This document shows positions 1-9,283 of a stretch of 11,177 bases of DNA, piece after piece. A program made the translations under genes and the position numbers. Positions within the stretch are counted from its first letter, which is position 1. Each line of letters opens with the position of its first letter. The notes under the pieces are model-generated. The model was not told where the DNA came from. It was given only the letters and a program-made list of their open reading frames with translations, and did not search any database. The DNA is taken from positions 1-11,177 of the forward strand of contig OUQQ01000642.1 of NCBI GenBank assembly GCA_900404475.1, in the 5' to 3' direction. The DNA is from Spongospora subterranea (taxonomy: Eukaryota > Endomyxa > Phytomyxea > Plasmodiophorida > Plasmodiophoridae).

Positions 1-172
1 AACATTTAATGTCAAAACCGTTTTGCTTTCATTTGGTATTTTTCAACTGGGTTTCCGATCATAAAGTCAGATGCTGTCTCGATTACTTACCATGGGGTCG
101 GATGTTTGCATGGTTTTGAATTGGAAACCGAGAATGTCGCCGGATAATTGATTTTACTTGTCGTCATCACAG
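1..172 (+). other. Probable 3' part of an intron of the CWC22 gene
   Basis: This stretch lies directly before the first recognisable CWC22 exon and ends in a usable acceptor, with AG at 171-172 after a TCATCAC tract. Translated in three frames it contains stops and nothing resembling the CWC22 residues expected just upstream of the IGEL motif (an alanine-isoleucine-isoleucine-asparagine helix in homologues). I therefore read it as intron that begins at or left of the window edge. A very short exon inside it cannot be ruled out. Confidence 0.55.
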
Positions 173-2321
173 ATTGGGGAACTTTTGTTGAAGCGGGTAA
201 TTTTGCAGTTACGCCGCGCCTATCGCCGGAATGATAAAATCGTTTGCGTTGCATGCACGAAGGTCTGAATATTTTCAACATATTCTGTTGGTTCTGCTCA
301 TCTTTACTTGCGAGTTTCTTATCGTTTGATTTTTATATTCGATATATCCTGCTGCTCAGTCTTCTATTGCTGGTTGCTAAAGTTGCCTTGCCAATGTCTC
401 AGTTTCTTGCTCATTTGGTGAATCAACAAGTTGCACACGAAATCGTGGCGTTGGAGCTGTTAACGTTGCTGCTAGACAAGCCGACGGATGATTCCGTCGA
501 GGTGGCTGTATCGTTCATAACGGAGTGCGGCGCTCAGCTAACCGAGCTATCACCTCGTGGTGTTCATGCCATTTTCGAGCGATTTCGTGGGATTTTGCAC
601 GAGGGCCAAATTGACAAGCGAGTTCAGTATATTATCGAGGGTTTGTTCGTCGTGAGGAAAAATCGTTGGGCTGCACATCCCGCCGTATTGCCGGAATTGG
701 ACCTTATCGAGTCCGAGGACCAGATCTCGCACGAGCTCTCCTTACATGAGGACCACGATCAACAGCGGGAGCTTGACATTTACCATCACGACCCAGATTA
801 TGAAGCCAATGAGGCGCAATATGAACAGATTAAAAAGGAGATTATCGGGGAAGAGGATGAGGATGAACAGGTGAGACGGTCTTTTTTGCGAATTGTTCAA
901 GCTACTTGCAATATATTATTTGAGGTTTTTGTGAACTAGTCTGTCCGGTCATGTAGTTCTCTTTTAACATTTATCTATTTGTAGCTGTTTTGCAGTGTAA
1001 TGGGATAGATTGTTTTTGTTTTGCATTGCTTATTTGCTGTGCTGTTGGCGCCAGTCTATATCGTACAAGCGATGGAATGATGCTTTTCGATTTGTTTCCG
1101 TTTTTTTTTACTGATAAGATTTGGCTGTAGGAAAGCGATGACGAGGATGAAGAGAGTGATGTCGATGATGGTGCGGGGCCAGGACGAGCAGATATCAACG
1201 AATCGATGGATATTATCGACTCGACTGGAGCCCAAGATGTCACCTTACGGAGGTGAGGTCGTGTTTTTTTTTTCTGCGAGATTTTCAACGCATTCATTGG
1301 ATGGTCATGAGGGTTTTACTTTCTTCTTACTTCAAGAGGAGTTTATTTTCGCGACAACCACTAATCAGAACGGGGATTTTTGTTTTTCGTTTGCTTTAAG
1401 CTTAGTTTTTGTAGTTGCTGCATTCAATGGGTGATCCTTGTGAACTTGTTGGCGATTTCACGATAAATGTGTTAACATATCGTTTGTGCCTCAGAACTAT
1501 TTATCTAACGATCATGTCTTCGCTGGACTTTGAGGAGTGTGCGCACAAACTGGTGAAAATGTCGATTGAAGAGGATAAACAGCCCATAATCTGCGAAATG
1601 ATTATCGAATGTTGCGCCCAAGAGCGTACATATCTCCGATTTTATGGTCTTTTGGGGGAGCGATTCTGTCGCCTTCATTCTATCTATCAACAGGTTATTA
1701 CTGCAACGCGACCAAACAAATAGGTTTAAGATATGATTTCCGATGTTTGGTTCCTTACTTCCGTTTATCCTTTGTCAAATTTTTACACAGTATATATTGA
1801 ATAGGTCTGATTGGTGTTTGTAGGCGTTTGACGATTTATTTGCTAGGCATTATGCGACAATACATCGCAATGAGACAGCGAAACTCCGGAACATTGCTCG
1901 GTTTTTCTCGCACCTGTTGTTTTCCGATGCCCTCGATTGGAGCGTCCTTGAATACATTGCCCTGAATGAGAATGATACCACCTCATCCTCGCGTATCTTC
2001 ATTAAGATCGTTTTTCAGGAACTGTCTGAATTTATGGGCCTATCTAAGTTGCGGTCACGACTGGATGATCCCGATTTTGCGATGTCGTTCTCAGGTCTAT
2101 TTCCTCGAGATTCTCCTCGAAACACCCGATTCGCCATCAACTTCTTCACCTCAATTGGGCTCGGTGGTTTGACCGACAGTCTCAGGGCACATCTGAAACA
2201 GCAACAACAAATGGTTTTGGAAGCCAGAGCTGCTGCCCAGCTCGCAGAACAGGAAGATGATTCTTCATCCGGGTCTTCCTCCGGTTCGTCTTCATCTGGA
2301 TCTGACTCCGACTCGGATTAA
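173..2321 (+). CDS. CWC22: Pre-mRNA-splicing factor CWC22 (nucampholin), C-terminal part, five exons
   Basis: Exons are 173-262, 403-870, 1131-1252, 1495-1693 and 1824-2321 (TAA). They join in frame into 458 residues plus stop; the N-terminus lies left of the window. Introns are 140, 260, 242 and 130 bases with donors GTCTGA, GTGAGA, GTGAGG and GTTATT. Window residues 1-150 are the C-terminal half of the MIF4G domain ([38 protein letters not shown]). Residues 176-200 form an acidic linker. The MA3 domain starts near residue 223 ([19 protein letters not shown]) and includes [10 protein letters not shown], and the conserved [18 protein letters not shown] block follows. The protein ends in a short Ser/Asp-rich tail rather than the long RS tail of vertebrate CWC22. 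In the known family CWC22 binds eIF4A3 in the spliceosome and is needed for exon-junction-complex loading and splicing. Identity is very secure. The main uncertainty is the 1693/1824 junction, whose donor is weak. Confidence 0.95.
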
Positions 2322-2484
2322 TATGCTTATAAATTCCCAATCATCATACTTACCAATGATCATTGCAATATCTATGCACATGTTTCGTTTCAGTTAGAGC
2401 ATCGTTTGCCAGTCGTCATTGCCGTTTTGTCCAACAGCTTTGTTTGTGGGTTTCACGAACACTGAGTACAGTTGGGGCTAGTTC

Positions 2485-3000
2485 ACGACTCTGCGAAATC
2501 TCCATTACGAAAGATATTGAGATTTTACAAATCGGATACGCCGTTTGTTGAAGCAGGTCGTAACCAATACTACTATCCACAATGATTCATCGTTGGTTAC
2601 GGAAGTTCAACCTGAGAGAGGTTGGTGCGAAATTGGTTTCTGTTATCAATATCAATTAGGTTGACTGTCGCAAAATTTCAACGGGAACAGGACGAACTTC
2701 AAGCAAGTGTCTCGCTGGCGGGAGTGTGACACGCAGGTAAACGGCACGTTGAAAAGTCCTGATAATGCTCGCCGATTGGTGATGTTATGGCAATCACCAT
2801 TGTTTACGACGGCCAGAAAAAGGCATTCCAAGCAAAAGTGTGGGAGACCCTCGAATGTTGGTGTCTTAGCAATCACATCGAAACGTCGGTTAAGTAGTCA
2901 AATGAAGAGGTCGGTGAAGTAAACAAGGGAGACCCAATGTTGTTGGCAACTGCAAGATTGACCATCCGCTCCATTCAGCAGTACGACTCTGAGAAATCTC
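2485..3000. repeat. Dispersed direct repeat pair (17 of 18 bases)
   Basis: Bases 2485-2502 and 2983-3000 share ACGACTCTG.GAAATCTC with one difference (C versus A). The copies start 498 bases apart. Weaker similarity continues a little further, as both are followed within 30 bases by GATAT and GAGATTTT. This could be the trace of an old duplication or element; it could also be chance helped by biased composition. Confidence 0.5.
2559..2601. repeat. Small inverted repeat, 9-base arms
   Basis: CGTAACCAA at 2559-2567 and TTGGTTACG at 2593-2601 are perfect reverse complements separated by 25 bases. The site is about 240 bases after the CWC22 stop, so it could fold in a 3' UTR. An arm pair this short may arise by chance in 11 kb. 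Confidence 0.4.
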
Positions 3001-3019
3001 GATGATATGGACGAGATTT
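2994..3019. repeat. Small inverted repeat, 8-base arms
   Basis: AAATCTCG at 2994-3001 and CGAGATTT at 3012-3019 are perfect reverse complements around a 10-base loop. The left arm overlaps the second copy of the 18-base direct repeat. It lies about 310 bases beyond the stop codon of the minus-strand gene, possibly in its 3' UTR. No function can be assigned. Confidence 0.4.
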
Positions 3020-3330
3020 TCTGTAAAACTGGTCCATAAAAGAGCCCCGTCGCAAGATGCTTCCTTTGCTTGATGGTAGAGTGGACCAATATACCAACTC
3101 AAGTACTACGATGCCAGCTCAAGTAATGGGACTTAAAGAGACATTAAAACAGTAAAGAGCAATAATAGTTCTATTCAGGACGACACGACTACTCAAATCG
3201 CTTGGCCCTGACATCAACATCCAGACCTGAAGGCAAGCGAAAGGATGCAACCCCCGATGAGTAGGTAAAATAGACTAAATGTGTATAGATATTGTAGAAA
3301 AATGCAAAGATAACGATGCAACACGATGGC

Positions 3331-6300
3331 TTACTTGAGGGAGCTCGTGACGTATTGGTGAGGAGACGTGGAAGTTAAGGCGAGCGACGTTGGATTGGAT
3401 TGATTCCTAGCAAACGATACGGTTGACGAGGAGGACGATGAAGCAGCATCAGCTTCCGCATCAGCCACCGTCGCTGCCGGTGTGCATACAACCGAAGAAA
3501 CAAGGATGGCTCTTGAATGAATGGCCTGAGCCAGAGCTCCTCTTTCGTCTAAAATAACTCGAACGCCTTCACCATCAAGGTAAAGATCACGTAACGACTG
3601 TACAGTAGCATTACGATCTTTGAGGGCTGACTTGACTCGAGAGGCCCATACTTGAGCAGTGCGAACAAAGAGAACGAATGATGTTTTCTCGGGAGTTATG
3701 AGTTTTGGTGGAAGATTGAGCATGAGAGATTCGAGCATGTCAAGACGGGGGCCTCGGTTTCCGAGGGCGGCATCTTCAACACGAGGCGGGTACAGATCAG
3801 CGAAAGAATAGCGCAGTTTGTTCGTGGAAGAGCAACGCATACAGATGTATGAGCCGGCACTTGGGGCCTCGACCTTAGATACAGGTGCGAACCCCAAACA
3901 GGAAGAGTGAAACGTCGCAGAACATCGTGAGCAGGATACGAGGGGCTGAATGGTAACCGTGTCGCCTTTCAAAGCGACGTTGCGTGACCGAAAACACATG
4001 CATTCGGGAGCCGGATAAGAGACAGCCGTCTGTACAAGAACGGATGGGTTCAGTTTGAGCGAAGCAATAAAAAAAGGTTCAAGTAAAGCGAAGTGGAAAT
4101 GACTGAGATAAATCGAAAGGAAACTAAAAATTGAACACGTCGATGAAGAACAAATTGCCAGAATGCATAAATTCTTTTGTACCCTTAGACCACAGGAGGC
4201 CGTGGTTCCCGCATTGTTATCTGGCAGAGGCATCAAAATACGATCAGCATCCTGGAAAAAGCGTCCGAGAATATAGCGGACCTACAAAAAAAAACTGTGA
4301 GAGAGAACTAACAATTCGATGAAAACGATTCACCAACAATGATAACAAAAAACCAAACACTGACGACAAAAAAGTACAGGCGAGCCTCTGACTTACCGAT
4401 TCGACCCATTTTCGGGAAATTTTGATATGATTTTGAAGAACCGAGACAGTATGCTCAATGCGAGAGCTAACCCGGGGCTTCGCCTCAGCTAAAAGCGTGG
4501 TCTGAGTCAGAAGGTCATGACATTTGACAACACGTTGTAACCAGCTGTTCTCCCATAAACGGTCTTCCAACCTAAAAAAGACGATGTCAGAAGAAAGTAG
4601 AGCCGTGAGGATAACGAAGACACAAAGACATCGATAATATTGAGGACGCGAACAAATATTGTGAGCAAAATGCGAAAATAATAAATGAGATACGGGGAAG
4701 TACTTCGACAAATGTTCACTGAGTTCGAAAGGAAGTGCTTTTCCTTCCGCAATATGCTTACGAATCTGTAAATTGATCAGAAAAGCCAACGAGCACTAGA
4801 AGGTCATAAAACCTGATCGTCATTTTGAACATGCGAGAGAAGAGTTCGGGATTTCAGAATCCAGTTCTCTACATGCAAGATAATTTTGTCCTTTTGTGAT
4901 TCGGTAATCATGGTTTGCTGTCGAAAAGGTTCGGGATGTGCTTCCACCGCTGCGACCAGAGACTGAGTCTTTTCAACGTTGGGCATTTTCCGGACCCCGG
5001 CCTGCGCAAAAGGTTGACTCTGAAGCTGCTGCGGGTGATTGGTTGCGGAAACCGTTGGCTCTGTGGCCGGTAACGGTGTATTGGACGCAATCGGGATCAA
5101 ATTATGGTCTAATTCAAGTGGAATTGCAACAGTCGGAGATATAGCCTAGACCAAAATGAAAACGAGTCGTATATTCCGTCATCAGAAAAAAAAAATGTTA
5201 ATATCCTGAGAATGTGAAGGGTCAAACGACAGAATGAGAAAAAAAAGGACAAAAAAACGATGAGGCAACCTGAGATTTCATTATGATCCGATGGCATTCT
5301 GCCTGAAGTGATGGCATGTAAATTCGAGCAGCTCTTACGCGAGCTAACAGCTCAATAGCACTCTGACACAGATTACACAATGAGCTTTCCGTTTAAAATA
5401 CAGAGATAAAAATAACAGGTGCGTCATCAAACAGAGCAGACGTACAGAAACGTTTCAGGAAAAGACCCCTAAAGGACAGAATACAGGGCAGTGGTGATCG
5501 GAAAAGTAGAAACGTTGATTGTAAATCAAATTTGCAAAACATCGAACCTGCTTGGTTACAGCGTGATTTGAAACACGGTCGGTGGCCCAAATTGAAAATT
5601 GCCGGATATTGCGAAGCCATGTGATGGGACACGTTCGTTCATCGCCTGATTTGTAAAAAAAAATTGGATCAAACACGATTCGCGACGACGATGCAAGATA
5701 AACAAACCTGACCAGGAGACGTGCGCGATGCCAGGTGCACATAATTGCGCACATAATAACTCGATGGCAGAAGATGCAACGAACTAAGCAACGAGTTTCA
5801 GTTGAATTGGTGTAAAATTGAACTTTCAAGGCAACAATAACAACTAATCAACGAGACAAAGATTTACACATATTCTTTTGAAAAAAATCGCAAATGTTTT
5901 TGGTTTAAGCGAACTAACCTTGCCCTCAAAATAAAATCTATGCATATCCACAATTTTTTCAACGACGACAGTTGTGTTCGTCACCATGAGCTTCAGGCGT
6001 TCTTCCTCGTCTGTTACGCAGCAGAGTTTGTCTGCAAGTTCTGTGAACACATCTCGTTTAGAAATGTGAACAAATCTGAGGAACTTGAAGCAAACACAAG
6101 GAAGGATGATCCGGTTGCAAATTTGTAATTAATGATGTATAACAAAAAATGTTTCGAAACAAAGCACGTAACAAACTTTTGTAGAGTAACCAAACATTGA
6201 AAAACAGCAAATGGGAAACAAGAGTCAAAACAAACGATAAAATCCACACCTTTCAAGAGGAATTGGCAATCTTTGAGTGAAAGCTCTTTGCCTTTAGAGG

Positions 6301-8296
6301 CAATTGCCTCCCTGAGATGTTCCCTAAGAGATTCGATAGTGGTAAGGCGAGTCGTTGCTAAATTCGCGTAAGTCGAATTAAATTGCTCGCAATATGACGA
6401 ATCGAATTGGCTCGCGAACGCAAGCAACTTTGCTAAAGAAACACGGTTATCGCCACGACGCTTCAGCAACTCTTCGAACTGAATGAACAATTGAAACATA
6501 GACTTGTCGGCTGTCTTTGATACAATGTCGGAGCGCTTCACAACTCCCAATGGCGTCCGTAATGATGCACGATGATCATTCCTTTTCTCTTCGTTTTCGA
6601 TAACGCGCCTAGTTGTTTTAATCGCCTAATATCGTAAGGTGAGGGAAAAACAGAACTGTACAAAAGAAAAAAATGCAATTAACGTGTCAGATAGGTTTGA
6701 CAGCAGAAAAGTGTAAAGCACAAAAAAGCTTTCGAAGATTGGCATTCAATCAATTCTGAGACAACAGACAAGATTTGCGCAGAAGGTGATTTTGTTGCCG
6801 ACCTGTTTAAGCAGTTGAAGCTGAGGAAAAGAAACAAAAGGCGCATCTTTTTGCAAAGACTCGTGAAGTCGCGTGGCTTCGTCAAGAGTCATATCATGAT
6901 TCTGAATACAAAAATTAATAGGCGATTATATAATTCATTGGTAAAAAAAGGCCTCAAAGTAAATTAAGGCAACCTTGATATGCAACTCTTGAAGTTTGGT
7001 GCACTGATTTAAACGTCGCTTGGCAGACTTGCCAGTGTGAAGCGCAAGAACAGCACGTTGTAAGGCGGGGGTATCGACAAAGTTGGAACTGGTATATGTT
7101 TGGATGATGTTCCGTAATCTGCCTAACCCTAGAGCAATGTGGAAGTACTCAACAACACGAAGATAAAGCGCAAAGAAAATAAAACCTAAAAGAGGACGTT
7201 CAGAAAGGCTGGCCTCCCTCATTTGTACGTTAAACTCCATGGCCCTGTCGCGTAACTGTTTACACCGTCGCAGGAGATGTCTATCAATATCCTGAAGAAG
7301 CCATGGTTTAGAAAAAAAACAGCTTTAATTGCAATGTGCAGCACCCACGGGAAAACCAGCGAAAAAACGAGTGGGAAAATGGGCTTACCATAGGACTTGA
7401 AGTTTGTATTGCCTTCAAACCTGCCTCAAGCTCCTGCAAGTTGCCTCCACATTCAATCATTTTTCTCATCCACAACGTACCCTGAATAGATAATACAGTC
7501 CTGTCAATAATCATCAAGGATATATCTGTAAAATATATGACCGCATAAGATAAAGTATAGCGATCAATATTAAAAGAAGAACATAATTGAATGCATCTGA
7601 CCCAATGGCTGGAATCCGAAGGAGATAATCGAGACCGAGGTATGGTTTTGACAGCCGCATCACTTTCGTAATTGTTTTCGTTCAAAGCAGAGAGAAGCGA
7701 TTGTTCATCTGCAATGAACGGGGCTCGATGGAAGGCTTTTTCCAGAAACGAGGAAACTATGTGACGTGTTAGAATAGATTAGGAGAGATATAAAACTCAA
7801 CTATGAAGCGAGGAAAAGGTGTGAAAAGAGGTGCTCTCAGGAACCGACGAAAGATTCTGAATTGTATCAAAAATATCCAAACAAAATATATTTTGATTAA
7901 ACTGTGAGACGTCAACCTAATGAAAAAAACAGCAAACAAAAAAGTGGTTTTGCAAGAAATATTGAGTATGACAACCATTTATCGGTAAACGAGAAAACGG
8001 TGAAAGAAGTAGAGAAATCCGCAAGCATTACCAGAGCTTGCGGGAACACGATCACGGGCCCAGATTTGACGAGGGGCCGCATGCTCAGAATTGTAGACCT
8101 CCCGGCTGACCTGAATTGACGTAGGAACTCGAGCTTGGAAGCGGTCCGGCGAGATACGAGGTTCATGATAGGGATACGGAGTGACCGAAGCGTCATCGTC
8201 GTCGCTGGCGGACGTCGTTCCACCAGCACCGGACGCTGTCGGTTTCTGAAATGACGTCTGTTCTTCCTCTGAAGACAGTGACGACGAATCCACCAT
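3331..8296 (-). CDS. KDM5/JARID1-like protein with PLU-1 repeats and a PHD finger but no JmjC domain, 16 exons
   Basis: Exons in transcription order are 8296-8032, 7756-7602, 7481-7389, 7291-7186, 7128-6974, 6901-6803, 6625-6250, 6040-5919, 5783-5708, 5645-5548, 5362-5270, 5145-4813, 4765-4704, 4571-4397, 4281-4183 and 4029-3331. They total 3,006 bases, or 1,001 residues. The start ATG has G at -3 and +4. Residues 1-90 are acidic and Ser-rich. From there to about 770 lie PLU-1-type helical repeats, with recurring leucine-rich helices and tryptophan near helix ends (GKALPFELSEHLSKLEDRLW; TLDEATRLHESL). Exon 12 carries a Pro/Gln-rich linker. Residues 779-835 (bases 4002-3832) form a C4HC3 PHD finger: C779, C781, C802, C805, H810, C813, C832, C835. 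A helix with PRLDMLESLM follows, as after PHD2 of KDM5 proteins, then a Ser-rich tail. Family knowledge suggests a nuclear chromatin role; no demethylase domain is present. Junctions 8/9 and 13/14 are least certain. Confidence 0.8.
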
Positions 8297-8329
8297 GTCT
8301 ATGCGGTATCGTACACCAAACCACAGCAA

Positions 8330-8677
8330 TCACACGTTACGCGACTTTTGACGATGAATTTGTTTCAAATGGAGTGTCCGTGTCTTTCCCTTAGAGGTCA
8401 CCAAAATAAATGGGCCCGGGCGATCTGTTTCTGCGAACACAGACAATCTGCGAGCGTCGACGATCGTGTTCTGAGTAACGAAGATATTGGCACTGGCTAT
8501 ACCGATCAAGGTTGCGCCCCGTCCCAGCACGGTTGCGGACTTTGACTGCGGGCCGAGACATTTTTTTGATTTCTGCACTTTTTCCGAGTCGGACTTCATC
8601 TTCAGATAATAATTCTCCGCACAGCTCTCGGTTGCTCGCTTACGTCGCATCCGAAGCTGATAAATTTCACGCCCCAT
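8330..8677 (-). CDS. Hypothetical basic protein, or first exon of the KDM5-like gene
   Basis: An ATG at 8677-8675 opens 115 codons to a TGA at 8332-8330. The N-terminal third is strongly basic (LRMRRKR; KSKK), and the middle has a mixed, globular-looking composition (GRGATLIGIASANIF; RPGPFILVTSKGKTRTLHL). I do not recognise the family. The stop is only 33 bases before the ATG of the KDM5-like gene on the same strand. A GTAACG donor at 8340-8335 and a CATAG acceptor ending at 8299 would remove 42 bases and fuse the two frames exactly (112 codons plus one base, then two bases), giving a protein of about 1,114 residues. A second frame across the same bases is also open for about 80 codons, so coding status rests on composition only. 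Confidence 0.4.
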   Translation of the reverse strand: MGREIYQLRMRRKRATESCAENYYLKMKSDSEKVQKSKKCLGPQSKSATVLGRGATLIGIASANIFVTQNTIVDARRLSVFAETDRPGPFILVTSKGKTRTLHLKQIHRQKSRNV

Positions 8678-9060
8678 GTGAATGTTTTTTTGCAATAAAC
8701 AGATACATTGTCCTCAAGATCTGATTGAATCAACGTCAGGTGGGTCTATGTGCCATTGTTGCCGTCACTTAGGTTTCCTCAATGTTTGAGTAATTGATTC
8801 CAAAAATACCCGAAACAGATGGCATTTCCAACTTGATGGAGGAGGTATCCTTTGATCAATGATAACTGTTCAATGCTACTAGCGATACATGCAGTTGACA
8901 GGCAATGTCACACCGATAAAACTCGGATAGCAAAGCGGCAGAGTCGGTATATCGGGTGGAGTATGATGACGCACGCTATAGAAAATGTTGATCAACGATG
9001 AATTTATATGTCCTGACCTTGATGAATTTCGCGAGCACCGGTGCACTAAGCCCTTAACAG

Positions 9061-9067
9061 TATAAAT
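9061..9067 (+). promoter_or_regulatory. Candidate TATA box of the zinc-knuckle gene
   Basis: TATAAAT lies 217 bases before the ATG at 9284, on the correct strand. If used, transcription would begin near 9090-9100 and the inverted repeat at 9126-9173 would lie in the 5' UTR. A single 7-base match in AT-rich sequence is weak evidence. Confidence 0.3.
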
Positions 9068-9125
9068 CAGGTTGTGACATCCGGTTAAAGATGAAAATAC
9101 ACCATTTAGCAAATTGACAATCAGG

Positions 9126-9173
9126 TCGGCCGATAACAAGTTGACGACTCGCAGTCAACTCGCTATCGGCCGA
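9126..9173. repeat. Inverted repeat with 20-base arms and 8-base loop upstream of the Air-like gene
   Basis: Left arm 9126-9145 and right arm 9154-9173 are reverse complements at 18 of 20 positions, around the loop GACTCGCA. Each arm ends on the outside with the self-palindromic octamer TCGGCCGA. In a plus-strand RNA the two differences are A-C mismatches; in a minus-strand RNA they are G-U wobbles, so a minus transcript would pair along all 20 positions. It sits 110 bases before the ATG at 9284. Possible readings are a 5' UTR hairpin, a site for a dimeric DNA-binding protein, or the remnant of a small inverted-repeat element. Confidence 0.85.
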
Positions 9174-9283
9174 ACGGAAGTGCCTCATGGCCGTCATGAA
9201 TCGATTCATTTTGTCGGTTTATTTCGAGCATTCTTACACAATCCATCCCCAGGATTCTGCTCTGCTGTTTCGTACAGTTGGAA

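Larger units (their letters stand above)
2322..3330. other. Convergent intergenic region with no convincing gene
   Basis: About 1 kb between the stop codons of two convergent genes; it must contain both 3' UTRs. No AATAAA was found in the expected place for either transcript; TATAAA at 2329-2334 is the nearest variant after CWC22. Open frames here are 75 codons or shorter and do not join into a recognisable protein. Some, for example around 2640-2920, read like broken coding sequence. The region holds one 18-base direct repeat pair and two small inverted repeats, listed separately. I saw no tRNA-like A and B boxes. Confidence 0.6.
8678..9283. other. Divergent intergenic region
   Basis: About 600 bases separate the minus-strand reading frame at 8677 from the ATG of the plus-strand zinc-knuckle gene. 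It should contain the promoters and 5' UTRs of both. Apart from the TATA-like site and the inverted repeat listed separately, I see no gene. The 86-codon minus frame at 8879-9139 lacks recognisable protein character. A 13-codon frame starting at an ATG a few bases upstream of 8677 overlaps that start and could act as an upstream frame. Confidence 0.5.

Noticed and set aside
2985..3025. Box C/D snoRNA, suggested by a GATGATA near 3001 and CTGA motifs
   Set aside because: The CTGA lies before the C-like box rather than after it, no terminal stem is seen, and the motifs are short.
4244..4789. A single 181-codon minus-strand frame as an independent hydrophobic protein
   Set aside because: It runs through exons 13 and 14 plus intron 13 and part of intron 14 of the KDM5-like gene; the hydrophobic parts coincide with T-rich intron sequence.
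6041..6100. Alternative exon 8 acceptors at CTTCAAG and CCTCAG (near 6080-6095)
   Set aside because: With the good AAAG/GTGTGG donor these give early stops; the acceptor ending at 6041 keeps the frame and continues the helix pattern.
8879..9139. 86-codon minus-strand frame upstream of the KDM5-like gene, checked as a source of the missing JmjC half
   Set aside because: It has no Jumonji iron-binding HxD/E...H pattern, no clean splice link to 8677 and no protein-like composition.
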